Assembly (NCBI GenBank): GCA_030606465.1
Contig: JAUWGL010000057.1
Coordinates: forward strand, 1-6,072
Direction: 5' to 3'
Source of the DNA: Thermoplasmata archaeon
GTDB taxonomy: Archaea > Thermoplasmatota > E2 > DHVEG-1
Length of the DNA: 6,072 nucleotides
Part shown: one piece after another, positions 5,392-6,072 of the stretch
Layout of the letters: every line of letters starts with the position of its first letter
Position numbering within the stretch: the stretch's first letter is position 1
Notes under the pieces: model-generated
Databases searched by the model: none
The model's input: the letters and a program-made list of their open reading frames with translations, nothing else
Told to the model about the DNA's origin: nothing
Made by a program: the position numbers and the translations under genes

Positions 5392-6072
5392 ATGAACATA
5401 TCTATAATTGGGGCAGGTTATGTAGGACTTGTCACGGGCATATGTTTTGCTAAGCTCGGTAATAACATTATATGTGTAGATGTTGATAGGGAAAAAGTTG
5501 AAAAAATCAATAAAGGAATCTCTCCAATATACGAAGCAGATTTAGATAATTTTTTGTCAAAATATAAGGATAAAATTAGTGCAACAGTTGATTATAAAAC
5601 AGCATTAGAAAATACTGATGTTACATTTATTTGTGTAGGTACTCCATCTGAGAAAGATGGCAGCATAGATCTTTCATTTATTAAACAAGCGGCTATGGAA
5701 ATAGGAAGACAGCTGAAAACGAAAGACGGATGGCATCTTGTAGTGGTGAAAAGTACAGTTCTTCCAGAGACAACTCAGGATGTTGTATTACCTCTTTTAG
5801 AAAAACATTCTGGAAAAAAGGCAGGACAGGATTTTGGATTGGCTATGAACCCAGAGTTTCTAAGAGAAGGAGCTGCTGTTAAAGATTTTCTTAAACCTGA
5901 TAGAATTGTGATAGGTTCTTTTGATGAGAAAAGCAGAGACGTACTTAGAGATCTTTACAAGGATTTTTCATGTCCGATAGTTGAAACATCTCTTTCTGCT
6001 GCTGAGATGATAAAATATGCAAGCAATGCATTCCTTGCAACAAAGATATCCTTTGCAAACGAGATTGGAAAC
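5392..6072 (+). CDS. UDP-glucose/nucleotide-sugar 6-dehydrogenase, N-terminal part (cut by window end)
   Basis: The frame is open from ATG 5392 to the window end, giving 227 of the expected ~420-440 residues. The family oxidises C6 of UDP-glucose to UDP-glucuronate (or related UDP-HexNAc/ManNAc sugars) with two NAD. Seen: GAGYVGL (7-13), Asp30 ending beta-2 in CVDVD, CVGTPS (81-86), KSTVLPETT (120-128), NPEFLREGAAVKDFLKPDR (153-171), and the central-helix start EMIKYASNAFLATK with Lys208 and Asn212 in the positions of the conserved active-site residues. The catalytic cysteine would lie beyond the window. NPEFLREG and the long insertion after it favour UDP-glucose dehydrogenase over WecC-like enzymes, moderately. 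The start follows the epimerase stop by 25 bp with no clear Shine-Dalgarno, yet the Rossmann motif begins right after it. It is likely co-transcribed with the epimerase. Confidence 0.92.
   Translation, partial: MNISIIGAGYVGLVTGICFAKLGNNIICVDVDREKVEKINKGISPIYEADLDNFLSKYKDKISATVDYKTALENTDVTFICVGTPSEKDGSIDLSFIKQAAMEIGRQLKTKDGWHLVVVKSTVLPETTQDVVLPLLEKHSGKKAGQDFGLAMNPEFLREGAAVKDFLKPDRIVIGSFDEKSRDVLRDLYKDFSCPIVETSLSAAEMIKYASNAFLATKISFANEIGN

Noticed and set aside
1..6072. CRISPR arrays, tRNA or rRNA genes, and defence systems
   Set aside because: No regularly spaced repeats, tRNA-like folds or recognisable defence proteins were seen on either strand.

Overview
The window looks like an AT-rich archaeal chromosome segment, most likely euryarchaeal in the broad sense (Thermoplasmatota-like is my guess, not a demonstrated assignment). 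The reasons are a geranylgeranyl reductase of the archaeal lipid pathway, TATA-box promoters placed about 25 bp before very short leaders, and a large secreted, membrane-anchored protein packed with N-glycosylation sequons.

Layout, left to right. Positions 1-37 may hold the first codons of a divergent minus-strand gene (weak). 132-1322 (+) encodes a FAD-dependent geranylgeranyl reductase-family enzyme behind a TATA box and an almost absent leader. It converges, across a 42-bp gap with a 14-nt perfect palindrome, on a 726-residue minus-strand protein (1365-3545). That protein has a signal peptide, a long ectodomain apparently built of about three copies of a roughly 220-residue unit, one C-terminal membrane helix and a short cytoplasmic tail. 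Between its promoter and the next gene lies a 287-bp element (3616-3902) bounded by 38-bp imperfect inverted repeats. Inside it is only the C-terminal end of what looks like a DDE/integrase-type transposase, so it reads as an internally deleted insertion sequence (MITE-like). Then come a 63-residue cold-shock-domain protein (4062-4253) with a strong Shine-Dalgarno, a hairpin/T-tract terminator, and a nucleotide-sugar pair: a GalE-like extended SDR epimerase (4425-5366) followed 25 bp later by a UDP-glucose/nucleotide-sugar dehydrogenase (5392 to the window end, cut off).

How the parts relate. The epimerase and dehydrogenase form a probable operon making activated hexoses and uronic acids for glycans. 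The sequon-rich surface protein nearby is the kind of substrate that archaeal N-glycosylation uses, but any direct link is inference. The reductase saturates isoprenoid chains of membrane lipids. The cold-shock protein is a single-domain RNA chaperone.

I see no defence system, CRISPR array, tRNA or rRNA. The two most unusual items are the deleted transposon wedged between two divergent promoters and the uncharacterised repeat-built glycoprotein.
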